The translations under genes were made by a program, and so were the position numbers. A stretch of 64,000 nucleotides of DNA from Rutidosis leptorrhynchoides (Eukaryota > Streptophyta > Magnoliopsida > Asterales > Asteraceae), in assembly GCF_046630445.1 (NCBI RefSeq), contig NC_092342.1, positions 79,286,001 to 79,350,000 on the forward strand. Direction: 5' to 3'. The notes beneath the pieces are model-generated. The model saw nothing but the letters and a program-made list of their open reading frames with translations. It was not told where the DNA came from and did not search any database. Shown here piece by piece: positions 11,101 through 23,288 of the stretch (position 1 is the first letter of the stretch; each line of letters begins with the position of its first letter).

Positions 11101-11353
11101 TTAATGATATGTTTAATTATCATAGTATCATGTTAACTATATATATAACCATATATATGTCATCATATAGTTTTTACAAGTTTTAACGTTCGTGAATCAC
11201 CGGTCAACTTGGGTGGTCAATTGTCTATATGAAACATATTTCAATTAATCAAGTCTTAACAAGTTTGATTGCTTAACATGTTGGAAACATTTAATCATGT
11301 AAATATCAATCTCAATTAATATATATAAACATGGAAAAGTTCGGGTCACTACA
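8103..11353 (-). repeat. G1 5' LTR, complete (3251 bp)
   Basis: Ends TGAAATTT... and ...CACTACA on the plus strand, i.e. TG...CA in element sense. It drives transcription of G1 on the minus strand. Near its 3' end it carries modules also found in A, B, D and S2: a GAGGT...ACCTC hairpin with CATATAGA next to it, and an AGCGGAAG / CCTGAGAATAAACATG block. The full LTR allows the left partial LTR and the solo LTR S1 to be recognised. No protein gene is seen in it. Confidence 0.93.
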
Positions 11354-11503
11354 ACTTAACACTATCAAAACCCATGTATAAACTTATGCATGCATACATT
11401 CTCAAATATATATACATATACGTTTATACAACAACTAACACTTTAATTTATTTTTCATATAATCGAACGAGTTATAAGCGGACTAACGATTAAATATGTA
11501 CCT

Positions 11504-12325
11504 TTAGACATGTACGGGAAAATGGGATGTTACAATCACTTGGATAGGCATTAAGATAAATAAAATATTATCCTTAGAAATTAAAATATCAAAGTGCGTA
11601 AATGCAAGTTCAAAAACAGCATCTTTCAAATCATATTGCCTAATACTAGGAGCATAATAACGTTGTTCCAACAAAACAATAAGACCACTTAAGAGTAAGC
11701 TCATAGTGACCAATGATTTCAATCAAAGCTTGATTCCCGATGCCCACTCGCAAATTCAGTATGACTTTCTTCAGTCTATTATTTCTTCGCATTCCCTTTA
11801 TATTGTTACAGGTGTGAAGGCAACAACCGGTTAACAATGATCCAGGAATCACTAGAAAAAGTATATAACTGTATATGAAATATACCTGAGTATGCTAGTC
11901 TTACCAACATTGCCTTTTCTCAGCTCAGATTGGTAGATAGGACAACTTCCTTCTCCAATTGCCAACCTTTCCACAATGGAAACATTCGGCATCTTTTGTT
12001 GGGATTTACTTCTTAGAAGATGGAATATTTTCCTGGCAAATGATTTACCATATCCCTTCCACAAAGTATTCAACTTATTCTTTTTCACCCTTCCATCCTA
12101 TTTCTTCCTGATCATCGAACAACATCCGATAAGCATTTTGCTGCGCAGCAGCAACTGCCACAGCAGGAAGAATGGATAAAGGGTTCAAAATTTTGTTCAA
12201 CTTCTATTTATGCTTGAGAACAATTCTCAGGTTGCAGTGCCAGTTTAGGAAGTTTGAACATTGAGTTTATCCTTCTCCAACAAAGAAGGAAGTGTGTTTT
12301 GGTTTACGTTTTGATTATTTGACAT
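11504..12325 (-). pseudogene. Ty1/copia gag-protease relic
   Basis: Read on the minus strand, a start at 12325 (MSNNQNVNQN) leads into a degraded UBN2-type copia gag; a second frame continues ILPAVAVAAAQQNAYRML. A zinc-knuckle remnant (ECFHCGKVGNW) lies near 11970, and a protease-like stretch (NLRVGIGNQALIEIIGHYELTL) near 11650-11860. Several frameshifts and stops separate these, and RT and integrase are absent. The parts appear in copia order, which is why I call it a relic rather than chance similarity. Confidence 0.7.
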
Positions 12326-13916
12326 CTACAACAGATATAAGATTCAATTTAGTATTTTTGATATTGAGCTTTAATAAATTAATTACCCAAGTTTTTATAA
12401 TATTTTTAAAAAATAATTAATTTACGAAAGCCTAAGATCCACATTGAGGTTCCATAGCCACATCTGTTGATCAGCTAGCAGTTATAGAGTCTATTGGTAG
12501 GTAGCGGGTACCAATTGCATTACAAGTACAACTCTTAGATCTTTATGGGACCTAGAGATATATGTAGTCCAACAAACCACTATTATCTAATGGCATGTTT
12601 GTCCCATCCTTGCCTCGAACTCAGGTCTCACCGTGAATACGATTAAGTCGTCCAATTTAGAAACAGTGGAAATTCACGCTAGTATCACTAGATTGAAAAA
12701 TCCACCTCGTGGCTATAATTCAGCCTAGTCTCACTAGATCAGAAAAATAAGGAGGAGTATTTGCAAGCTCATTGGATGGCATGACTTAAATTTGAAGGGT
12801 ATTTTAGAAAACGTTCGTGTCAACGAATAATGCATGCACACAAGATTCGCTACGCTATTAGTTAAAAAAAATATTTTAACCAATTATATATATGTCAATC
12901 GTGTTTATGCGTCTAGTTTGTTATTTTATTTTATATATAAAAATAACAAATACACATTGTGTATCGTTTTAAAACAGTTTTAAAATATGTTGCCCATATA
13001 TATTAGTTTAGTTTCAAAAAACATTTAACTTTAAACTCGTTAGAGTTTAACTTTTAAAATCATCAATTTTAATCTTGAAACTCGTTACCAGTTTTATTTG
13101 ATGTTTTCATCAAAAACATTTAGCATATATTATAATCAACAATTAAATATAAATGCATAAAATAAAACACAGCCATGGATCACACACACATAGCATAGCT
13201 CAAAAATCCTATGCTTGATCCCATGAGCCTACATGAGATCAAGAGGTCAAACTAAGGGTAATATCGTAGCTCCCACTTGATTCAATAACCAAGTGAAAAA
13301 CTTGACAAACGTCATCGTTGTTAACTTGACCTGTTCGCCATCTTCTAAGTCAAACTTCACGTTGCATCTATATCTTCAAACTTCATCTTATTACATTTAT
13401 TTAAAATTGAAAAATACAACTAATCTAATACTTTTACAATTTAGAATAAACATAAATACAATACTATAAAAATGAAAAATAGATATAATACAACGTTGGC
13501 TTCAAAATAGCCTTTCTAATAAAATAAATAATCAACATGATATAATATTACCGTAATCAGCAATCACAACAATCACATATAATCAAACACATAGGTCGGG
13601 GCATTACGGGCTATGTATGCAATCACAATTTTAATAACTACGTTATTAAAACCTATATATGGCTTGTCCATGGTTACAATGCATGTGTATAACCATGGAA
13701 TACAACAATCAACAATTATAATAAATATTCAAGCCATAACAATTAAATCTACAATTTAAAATAGTGATATTCTTTCAATCATATTTGTGCGTCATGAGGT
13801 TAAGTCTAAATCAGCCGCGTTGACTTTAAAAACCAAAAAGGTTTCGACTTTCACCAATACACCACAAAGCTAGATCTAAAGAATAAACACCCGACAATTA
13901 AAATGGTGTAAAAGCG
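12326..13916. other. AT-rich stretch without a recognised gene
   Basis: It lies between the copia gag relic and the PBS at 13917 and may be the long leader of that copia element. Minus-sense GTTCGAGGCAAG near 12615 faintly resembles a pol III B box, not enough to call a SINE. A CAAGTGGGAGC motif near 13275 (minus) looks like a copia PPT but is in the wrong place for one. Confidence 0.4.
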
Positions 13917-15037
13917 GCTCTGATACCACTGATAGAAAACCGTGTGTACTTTTAAAAACTTAGAAACGCAGCGGAACATGAAAATAAACATCTTTTATTA
14001 ATCATTAAAATAAACATTATTTATTTTATTATAAACTTTCAAGTAAAACATTCACACGATTAACGATCCCAACAAGATCCAATTACACCACTAATAATTA
14101 TCAAGTAATAAATTCACAAAGAGGAGTTTAGATATACCTTTAGCGAGAGATGCAAGAACGGTAGAAAGAACTCTCCATATCTTTAGCGAGCGATGCAAGA
14201 ACGGTAGAAAGAACTCTCCATGTCTAGGTTGAAACATACATTCAAAGTGTATGAATATCTCTATGGTTGATCCACACAACACGTTGAACAATACCAATCG
14301 GATGCTAGTCCGTATATAACCCGAAAGTAATATCTTATATTACTTTACAAGAATAATGAAAAGGATAATTAAAACCTTTTCTTCTATACTTCTCAATTAG
14401 CCAGAAGTCACCACATGAATGCTTTGTTTTAATGTTTCTTTCTCTCGCATATCGAAAAAACTTAACCTCAAAAATCAGGCTTCCTTTTTGTTAAGTGAGT
14501 TGTATATATATAAAGCAAAGCTAGAGTTAGCTTTTTCAAATAATTGTGATGGCATGTTTTTCAAACATATATCACATGAGAGTTTTAAAGAAAGATTGAA
14601 AGAATCTATTTATGCTTTTTGAGTATGCATTTTTCTTTTCCACCAACTACACTAAACCCTTTTTATATTTTATTCTAAAAAAGAAGCTAGTAACCAAAAT
14701 GAACTTCTCTATTTTCTTTTTATTTTACTCGGCCAACTAGCCTTTTGTTTTCTTTCTGAATTTTGATTCATGATGCAATTTGATAGAAGATAAAGTTCAT
14801 ATTATTTAATCATGTTTGTCTTTCAAGTCAAACTTGGATGGCAAGAAGTTCTTAATAAACAAATTAATTAAATAACAATTATTTAATTAAATTATACTTC
14901 ATAAATTATTATAGGTTATAATTATGTATCATCAATATATAATAATTGGTATCTAAATGCTAAAGTGTGTGACCTCATATGCATGTATATAAGCGGTAGT
15001 ATAGATTTGTGTTTATTACATGCACATTAAACCAACA
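13917..15037 (-). repeat. Probable copia-type LTR with tRNA-Met primer-binding site
   Basis: GCTCTGATACCA at 13917-13928 is a tRNA-Met PBS in minus sense. One base further a TGATAGAAAACC start is found, and a matching minus-sense TGTTGGTTTAATG end lies at 15037, giving an 1108-bp LTR. The position fits the 5' LTR of the gag relic at 11504-12325. No second copy is in the window, so the outer boundary is inferred from the TG...CA rule and the usual TGTTGG start of copia LTRs. Confidence 0.5.
14138..14223. repeat. 43-bp tandem duplication in the copia LTR
   Basis: CTTTAGCGAG.GATGCAAGA ... CTCCAT occurs twice head to tail, starting at 14138 and 14181, with one or two base differences. Confidence 0.85.
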
Positions 15038-16269
15038 CATACTTCGTAATCTTCAATTTCGTTATTGAGTATAACTAGATAACTATTTGCTTTAAAGTAA
15101 ATTTCAGTAACTTAAATAAGTTGATGATAACAATAAGATTACCCACAAATTCATAAGTTAGACGGGATCACATATCACCAAAATCAGTTTGATATAGCTG
15201 AAAATGATTAGTGGGTGAAATGTATGTTTTCATAAGTTTGACGGGGATCACATATCACCAAAATCAGTTTGGTAGAGTTGGAAATGATTTGCGGGTGAAG
15301 TGTATTGGTTTGATAGATTACGGGTCTTAGATAACCTTAACTATACAAAGATAAAAGACATACACAAGTACGAAAAAGAGATATAATACACATAATTAAT
15401 GACATATAAATTTCATTTAATTTAATTAAAATATATTCTTATAACATTATAATCTTTTGTTTTTTTAAATTTCACGTATCTTTTTTACCTATATTTTTTC
15501 ACTTATCTTTTTTTTCGAGTTATAAATGTAACAGATTGCGCGATCTCATTGAACCTACACCGCATTCTACTGAACAAAACATTACACAATACTCGACCAA
15601 ATGACCACAAACAAACATGTCGTACAATAAACAAACCAAACCTCAACTCAAAGTGAAGCTAAACAATCATCAGCAGATCAAAGACATTCAAAACCAAACC
15701 GAGCCCCACAACGCGAGACTCCCCCCATAACTGTCAGACAACAGAACCTACCTCAACTAGTTCAAAAGCAACAAGAATTTCCCGCCTGGAAGTCCATGAA
15801 CACCCTCCACAAGTTGTGACAAAATCTTAAAGCTATGAGAAGTTTATGAAAGAAAATTGGAACCTTACATGTGTAATTGATTATCAATCAAAGGTACAAA
15901 ACATGGCTACAAATGACTCTTTAAATACCAACAAAAGTAACATACCACTAAACTAAGGCTACCACAAATCACATCCCCACTACTTTATTGATACTCTAGA
16001 CCACTAATAAAGAAGAATTAAAGAAGTAATTAAACATGGCTACTAACTATTGACCAAAAACTAAAAAACATGCAAAATCTGAACTGGTAGCAGCTTCCAT
16101 AGCAACTGTGATGAAATGCATCCCAACCTTGATGAGATTCATAGCAATCGCGATGGGATGCATCTCAACTGCGATGGAGGGCTACGATCCTCTGTATTGC
16201 TGACTTGATTTTCATAGGTCATCTTGAACTCTATGGAGTCAAGTGCACTTTATAATTGATTTTTTGTAT
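15038..16269. other. Intergenic DNA without a recognised gene
   Basis: Apart from the tandem duplication at 15152-15310, I see no conserved domain or RNA gene. The 15520-16100 part has less AT bias and may be old repeat DNA. Confidence 0.4.
15152..15310. repeat. 79-bp imperfect tandem duplication
   Basis: CATAAGTTAGACGGGATCAC and CATAAGTTTGACGGGGATCA start copies at 15152 and 15231; both continue with the same ATATCACCAAAATCAGTTTG core and end in GGGTGAA. Confidence 0.85.
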
Positions 16270-16881
16270 TACTTATTTTAACACTCTCTCTTAATGGAAA
16301 TTTGCGATCAACGAATTCTAATGCATCTTGACAACTTAATGGTTCCATAATGTTAATCATTCTCAAATCAAAATCTTTGAGATGCACAGATTGTCTATTC
16401 TTCTTTGTTGATTTCACGAATGAAACACCAACTTCAACAGAAAGATAATATTCTCAATTTCCATTAACATTCACATCCCTTGTGCATGCCACATTTCCCT
16501 TAGTAACTTTAGATGGAAAAAATTATTAGAAGTGCCCAACCATTCCACACTTGAACCATGTGAAATTCTTCCTTCCTTTGTTTTCACTTTCATCCTTAGT
16601 TAAATCCTCTTCCTCATTATTATTGCTGAATGAAGCTTCATTGTTGTCCTTGTTGGATGAAAACCTTTTCATGTAGTTCTTCCCTTTCTAGAACAACATC
16701 GCATCGGACTCAAAACTCTTGGCCATTTTCTTAGCCAACGCCTCTTGATTAAAGCGAAGATCCTCTAATTCTTCAATTGATGGCTGAGTAGACCACCCTA
16801 CAATAGATGTAACGAAAGATACATACTCCTTCTTCAACCCATAAATCAGATACCGATGCAGCCGAGATTCACTAATCCTCT
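16270..16881 (-). pseudogene. Second Ty1/copia gag relic, cut by element C
   Basis: The minus strand at about 16688-16880 reads ESRLHRYLIYGLKKEYVSF ... QPSIEELEDLRFNQEALAK, a good match to the C-terminal half of copia gag (UBN2). Downstream, WFKCGMVGHF near 16540 is what is left of the zinc knuckle, its first Cys lost, followed by stops. The upstream part of the frame stops matching exactly at 16882, where element C begins, so C split this gag. The rest of the relic is not found in the window. Confidence 0.65.
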
Positions 16882-17395
16882 TGATAGTGCTCCAAATGAA
16901 CATATATTTAGTCGCAATATCATCCCAATATGTAAAGTTTTTAGTTGTAATTATTCTATTTTTAAGTTGTAATCGTTTAAATAAATAAATGTGAAGACAA
17001 AGCACGAAGATTAAAGAATTGAAGAAAAAGTGCCACTAAAGCCTGAAAAGTGCCACTAAAGCCATAGTGCACTCAAAAGTGCCACTAAAAGTGAGTTAAA
17101 GACTTGCGCGGATTTTGGGAGTTAAGGAAAATAATTTTTTGTGCAAATTACAAATTGCAAAACGCAAAGTACAAGATATTAAATAGTACGAAAGGACGTT
17201 CAAAAATCCGGAATCGGGACCTGAGCCAACTCTCAACGCGCGAACGCAACGGACTAAAAATTACAAGTCAACTACGCACATGAATATAAAATAATATATA
17301 ATTAATTCTTAAAATTATATATATATATATAATATATTATATATTAAAATCGTCGGCAAACAAGAAAACAAAGTTATGTGAGCTGTCCCTAGACT

Positions 17396-17470
17396 CCATG
17401 CGATCGCATGGAAAATGCAAAGGAAATCCATGCGATCGCATGGCACCAAATTTCTGGCCACATCTATAAA
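17396..17470 (+). promoter_or_regulatory. C left LTR core promoter with paired 16-bp palindromes
   Basis: CCATGCGATCGCATGG occurs at 17396-17411 and again at 17428-17443, exactly 32 bp apart. After 21 bp follows the TATA box TATAAA (17465-17470), in the setting GGCCACATCTATAAA. A pyrimidine-rich start region (TTTTTCTATCCTCTC) lies about 30 bp further. The same layout is in the LTRs of element A. Binding protein unknown. Confidence 0.75.
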
Positions 17471-17523
17471 TTTCGCAGTTTTCGGCCAAATATCACACAC
17501 TTTTTCTATCCTCTCTATCTCTA

Positions 17524-17632
<109 letters not shown>

Positions 17633-18851
17633 AATTTTAATTTTAATTTTAATTTAATAATAATAAGGGTATGTTAGCGAATGTTGTAAGGGTGTAAGTC
17701 GAAATTCTGTCCGTGTAATGCTACGCTATTATTAATCAGTATAAGTTATGTTCAACCTTTTTAAATTAATGTCTCGTAGCTAAGTTATTATTATGCTTAT
17801 TTAAGCCGAAGTAATCGTGATGTTGGGCTAAATATTAAAGACGGGGTAATTGGGCTTTGTACCATAATTGGGGTTTGGACAAAAGAACGACACTTGTGGA
17901 AATTAGACTATGGGCTATTAATGGGCTTTATATTTGTTTAATTAAATGAGAGTTTGTTAATTTAATATAAAGATTTACAATTGGACGTACCTATAAATAA
18001 CCACATACACTCGATCGGACACGATGGGCGGGATATTTATAAGTACTAATAATCGTTCATTTAATCGAACACGGGAATGGATTAATAGTCAATGGACTTA
18101 TTAAAACAGGAGTGAATTATATACAAGGAAAATTGGTGTAATTATAGTTTAAGTCCCCAATTAGTTGGAATATTTGACTTCGGATATAAGGATAATTTGA
18201 CGAGGACACTCGCACTTTATATTTATGACTGATGGACTGTTATGGACAAAAACCAGATGGACATATTGAATAATCCAGGACAAAGGACAATTAACCCATT
18301 CTAATAAACTAAAATCAACACGTCAAACATTATGATTACGGAAGTTTAAATAAGCATAATTCCTTTATTTCATATTTAATTGCACTTTTAATTATCGTAA
18401 TTTTATTTATTGTCATTTTATTTATCGCACTTTAATTTATCGCACTTTAATTATTGTTATTTACTTTATGCTTTAAATTAAGTCTTTTATATATTTAATA
18501 TTTTACATTAGGTTTTAACTGCGACTTAAGTTTTTAAATCGACAAACCGGTCATTAAACGGTAAAATCCCCCTTTTATAATAATACTACTTATATTTATA
18601 TTTATATTTATACAAATATAGTTTTAAAAATATAGCGTTAAACTTGGCTAGCTCCCTGTGGAACGAACCGGACTTACTAAAAACTACACTACTGTACGAT
18701 TAGGTACACTGCCTATAAGTGTTGTAGTAAGGTTTAGGTATATCCACTCTATAAATAAATAAATAACTTGTGTAAAATTGTATCGTATTTAATAGTATTT
18801 CATAATAAAAATATAACTATTTCGTATACACCTCGCATAACATCAAGTTTT

Positions 18852-18869
18852 TGGCGCCGCTGCCGGGGA
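18852..18869 (+). other. Primer-binding site of C (tRNA-Asp)
   Basis: TGGCGCCGCTGCCGGGGA complements the 3' end of tRNA-Asp(GTC) with one mismatch. This PBS is typical of Athila and Tat elements. Element A inserted 30 bp downstream. Confidence 0.85.
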
Positions 18870-20691
18870 CTGCTTAAACGCCGGAAGCGAAACGCTATAT
18901 GTGACGATCGCTCCAAATCCATATGGACAAACACGTCATTCATCGATTTCATTGCGAGGTATTTGACCTCTATATGATACGTTTTGTAAACATTGCATTC
19001 TTTTGAAAAGGCACACCATAAATGAATATTTAAATCAAAGGTTTTCGACATCTGATGATTTCTACATATAGACAATCACCGTAAATAATAGTTTACAATA
19101 GTACTTCCGTTGACAATGCAGTCAAAATAAGATACATGGTGATGATTTGGTGAATGCAACGTTTCCTTGAAAAATATGCCATGTAAGAATCCATGCACAT
19201 AGCTTGTCTAACATATAAACAAACAGCGGAAGACTTCTAGGGAACCTGAGAATAAACATGCTAACAAGTGTCAACACAAAGGTTGGTGAGTTCATAGTTT
19301 TAATGTTTTGCATAATCTGTACATAAAGGTGGATCACAAGATTTCAGTTGTTTCATCCAGAAACGTTTATGAAAATATTCTACGAAATTGAGCACCCTGG
19401 TAACTAAACTTAACGTATATATAATTTGTACCCTTTGTATAATCATCTTAATAATACACGTAAACCAACGTGTACGCTTCTCAAATAGCATACGTCCGTT
19501 AAAAGGCTAGTGCTCTAGCTCGGACGGGGATATCAAGCCCTATGGATCCATATACTACTACTCGCTCCCACCAGTTCTTATAACTGGCAGTTACTAGTTA
19601 CCAAAGCTAAGGGATTTTCAGTTCAAACTCAGTATAGAATTTAGTATGTACTTGTGTCCATTGTTTTTAAAATAAAGTGCATGCATTCTCAGCCCAAAAA
19701 TATATATTGCAAAATCATTTAAAAAGGGAGCAAATGAAACTCACGCATATAAATCTAGTATTTTCAGTATTTATAAACAGTCGCATGTATTCTCAGCCTA
19801 AAAATATATTGAGTAAAAGGGATCATATGAAACTCACCTTAGCAGCATATAAAGTCGTTCACCAAAATGTGATCGAAACTCGGATTACCAAATAATCGTA
19901 GATCTCAACCTAGAGAACATATGTTGGTCAATAAATGTCTATCAAGCTAGGTCAGGTCGTAGTGTATCACAATCCTAATGCTCGAGATCGACATACAAAA
20001 GTTATTCAAAGTCGTTTCAAAAAGTCAGTTTTGGACAGTTGTTTAACAAAACAAGATGTACCTTATATAAGGATTCATTTACTCCGTTGGTAATATTCAA
20101 AAATCCAATTTATCAATCTCGTAAACAAGTTGTTTAAATCTTAATTGCAGATTCAAAAGCAATTTCAATTAACGTCAATCATAATTCAGTTGATCATATC
20201 TTTTAATCCGTTCATCGAAACTATTCGATATCTAAATGAAAAGTTATTGATTTTTCGCCAGCTTTCCAAAAACATGTATATCATATACCTTTTACCAGTA
20301 ATATATGTATTTAATTAGTGATTCATTATAAACTGTTTAATGACGAAATTTAGTATACAAGCATGCATAAACATATATACTCGAGCACTAGACATGTATA
20401 CACTATTAATATATAAAAGATAAGATATGAATGCTCACTTATCAATATTGAGATTCAATATTGTAGGAAAGTACGTAGACGTAACGGAGATGATAAACAC
20501 TAGGTTTGATTCATAAATATATCCCCGAACATTACCCATAACCTCCTTGGCAATAACCCATAATTTCCTTAGCTCTAGCTTGTTTGTAAACTTGTTTTGA
20601 AATTACTCAAACAGCACTCCGTCGTAATATTTTATGTATAATACTAATAATAATAATTCTCATAACCATAAGATTAATAATAATAATAATC

Positions 20692-20692
<1 letters not shown>

Positions 20693-20768
<76 letters not shown>
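20693..20768. repeat. (TAA)n microsatellite in A left LTR
   Basis: About 76 bp of TAA repeats. The right LTR copy at 29570-29662 is longer. Long poly-Ile and poly-Leu frames here are artefacts of the repeat. Confidence 0.97.
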
Positions 20769-20769
<1 letters not shown>

Positions 20770-20828
20770 TATAAATATAATACGAAGTAATATTTGAATG
20801 ATTTAAAGAAATGGAACCAGACATCGCG

Positions 20829-20903
20829 TTTTATAGTGTGGCCTGAATTCAGACACCATGTGATCGCATGAGTTTTCAGTGTTTTTGCCATGCGATCGCA
20901 TGG
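20829..20903 (-). promoter_or_regulatory. A left LTR core promoter with paired palindromes
   Basis: On the minus strand a perfect CCATGCGATCGCATGG at 20903-20888 is followed 32 bp on by a second copy at 20871-20856 with one internal mismatch and an end change. After 20 bp comes TATAAAA (20835-20829) in the setting GGCCACACTATAAAA, nearly the same as in C. Confidence 0.75.
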
Positions 20904-20939
20904 CCGCCTTTTCCGTTTTTGTTTGCTAGTTCGTCGACA

Positions 20940-21150
20940 TCAAATAGTGTTTTAATGTAGCAAATAGTGTGTTACTGTAGCAAATAGTGTTTACTGTAGC
21001 AAAGTTATTTTCACTGTAGCACGGTAGCAAAGTACGGTTTCACTGCAGTAAATAGTGTTTTACTGTAGCAAATAGTATTTTACTGTAGCAAAGTCATTTT
21101 TACTGTAGCAAATAATGTTTTACTGTAGGAAAGTCGTTTTTACTTGTACA
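20940..21150. repeat. CTGTAGCA tandem array in A left LTR
   Basis: About ten units of roughly 20 bp built on ACTGTAGCAAATAGTGTTTT, some lengthened or degraded. In transcription sense they lie upstream of the paired palindromes. The right LTR has the same array (about 29845-30045) with different unit losses. Confidence 0.85.
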
Positions 21151-21322
21151 TATATATATATATACATACATATAATTGTTCATGAATCATCGAGAGTAGT
21201 CAAAGGTAATTGTATATATGAAACAGTTCTAAAATTTTGAGACTCAATCTAACAGACTTTGCTTATATTAAATCATTTAAAGATAAAGTTTAAATTTGGT
21301 CAGAAATTTTCGGGTTATCACA

Positions 21323-21338
21323 GTACCTACCCGTTAAA
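21323..21338 (-). other. Polypurine tract of A
   Basis: Minus sense TTTAACGGGTAGGTAC directly before the LTR start TGTGATAACCC. Confidence 0.8.
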
Positions 21339-22704
21339 GAAATTTCGTCCCGAAATTTAAGTGAGGTCGTCATGGCTAACAATAAAAATGTTTTCATGAC
21401 GGATATGAGTTGATAAATAGAATTTTATCACCGTTGAATTATATAGATAAAACAATCCGATTTCTCGAAGCGTATGAGAGAAGTTATCGTAAAAGAGTGA
21501 AATGAAAGAATAGAGATTCGTCTTAACTTTTGACGTAGTTACGATTGATTTCCGGAATTTAAGGAATAGAAAATCTTCATAATCTAAATAAGATTTGATT
21601 CTTCGGAATTTGAGGAAATTAGGATTTTCTTTGATTAAATGCGTAATCTGCCTCGATTGCAATGTCTGATATTTCGCTATAAATTGACCTCTTCCGTTTC
21701 ATTTATTTTCACCACTCCTATAATCTTCTTTCTTATTTCATACATCCCAATAGATTGTGAAATGCTTAATCCAGTTCTGATTCTTGATATTTTCCTGGCT
21801 ATCGTATCCTTCATTCTTCTTTTTCATCTGCCACCAGAGGAAGTTATTTTCTTCTAGTATTACCTTGGAGTTATAGTGTTTTTAATTCTCCCGTGTCTTT
21901 ATATTGCTATACGCATTGATATACACGGTTTGTAATTTCTGGGTGGTTGTTGGGTTTTATATCTTCCCTTATATTTCGATGTCTCTGCTTCTGTCTGTCC
22001 ATAATCATTGATATCCACAGTTAATACTCTCTCCAATTTACTGTGATTTATATATACTCCCATTGATATTTTGAAGCTTCATGCTTTTGTTTTTTCTTCC
22101 AGACTTTAAATCAAGCGAATAATGGTCCAGAATTCGTAGGTATGAATTTCGGAATGAACATAATTAATGTTCTAAAAAAGAAACGGTAATAGCACAATCT
22201 GACTTGTCAAATTACCAAAATACCTCAAAAAAGACCGAATCATTAAGAAAATATTTTCTTGATATTTTTAGAGATTATATAGAATGAAAGAGTTATGTAA
22301 CATGGTTTATGATGAGGGTATGATCTGTGAACCTTTATCACGTTCCATTAAAAACTCAGCATGACTTACTGTAATATAATCACGTTGATCAAGTGTCATT
22401 ATATTATACTAACTCATGCTTCAGTTCCCAACACCTCTTCAAAAATATTCATATTTTAAACTCGAAGGTTTCAGAATTTAGAAACTAAAATAGTTTCTTT
22501 TATGATGTTACACAGATATCGCAATGAGAAAATTGATTTCCAATAAGAATGATTATGGAATTATCTCCAGAAATATGGAGGATATTTATAATGAAAGATA
22601 CGATGATATCTTAGAATTTCTAATATCAGAGGATGATGAAGAATATTGTCTGCAAGGGTTTAGATTCGAAAGCAAGGTATTCGTTAATGGCTTCAGCAGA
22701 TACT

Positions 22705-22930
22705 GAATAATTTGGATTCTTTGAAGGCAGGTTTAGTCTTTGTGATTTATCTACAGCCTCCTTCATACTTTGCTCAATCTGTTTTCCAGTTCCAAACCTT
22801 CTCTTTTTCTGAGCTTTACCAACACACTATTCTTTATCATCAAACTTTTGGCTGTTAAGGTCGTTTTTTTTTTGCTGCTTCATCATCATTCAAAGTTATC
22901 ATAACCGAATCGTTGGTTATCAATCCGAGG
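22705..22930 (-). pseudogene. Poly(A)-binding-protein gene fragment captured in A
   Basis: In minus sense the segment holds FGYDNFE, DDEAA, QKFDDKE-like, AQKKRR and KEAVDKSQRLNL pieces in the order of the end of RRM2 and the RRM2-RRM3 linker of plant cytoplasmic PABP. Frames shift at least twice and stops are present (for example at the Trp of DDKEW). The same fragment is in B at 35097-35303, so it was captured before the two copies separated. It encodes nothing intact. Confidence 0.75.
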
Positions 22931-23271
22931 TGTTTTCAAAAGTTTGAAGGGTTTGCATGAAGATTGTAATTGTCAAGATACATAAGAATTTTGAACGATA
23001 CAATTTTTTTTTCTTTTTTTTCCTGGGTTTATGAATAGAAGTGATGTTCTAGCACAGTTTTGAAGTCAAAGTATAGCATTTGAAAGATGTAAGAATCTAA
23101 GAGTGATGTTTTCTGTTAATCTTGGCTTGGATTCTGATTTTTCAAAATCAGAATATGTAATTGAATTTTTATGGAAATGATTGTATATCGCTGTGAGCAT
23201 AGTTAATAATTTTTGAATCAAAGTTGAAGAATGTACAATATAACATATTAATTATGAACTTATATATTTCC

Positions 23272-23288
23272 CGAGTATTACCTACCCG
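23272..23288 (-). other. Internal PPT-like hairpin of A
   Basis: Minus sense TTTAACGGGTAGGTAATACTCG: the arms CGGGTA and TACTCG pair except at one position, with GGTAA between. It is the counterpart of 6246-6262 in G1 and 34209-34225 in B. Confidence 0.6.

Larger units (their letters stand above)
1..11353 (-). mobile_element. Ty3/gypsy LTR retrotransposon G1, left end outside window
   Basis: The 1559 bases at 1-1559 recur at 9795-11353 with about a dozen differences by eye, so these are the two LTRs of one element read on the minus strand. In minus-strand order it holds the 5' LTR (8103-11353), a tRNA-Met primer-binding site, an acidic ORF, an F-box ORF, gag-protease-RT-RNase H, integrase with a chromodomain-like tail, a PPT and the 3' LTR. 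The internal part is 6543 bp. With two 3251-bp LTRs the whole element would be about 13 kb. The LTR divergence of roughly 0.8% implies a recent insertion. The outer target-site duplication cannot be checked because the left end is missing. Confidence 0.93.
18900..21322 (-). repeat. A left (3') LTR
   Basis: In minus sense it starts TGTGATAACCCGAAAATTTC at 21322 and ends ...CGATCGTCACA at 18900. It holds a TAA microsatellite, a CTGTAGCA array and the paired palindromes. No gene is seen. Confidence 0.9.

Noticed and set aside
12420..12720. SINE-like segment with a GTTCGAGGC word
   Set aside because: Only a weak B box, no A box at the right distance and no clear tail or target repeat.
20607..20891. 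Poly-Ile and poly-Leu frames over TAA tracts (also 29483-29785)
   Set aside because: Artefact of the trinucleotide repeat in the A LTRs.
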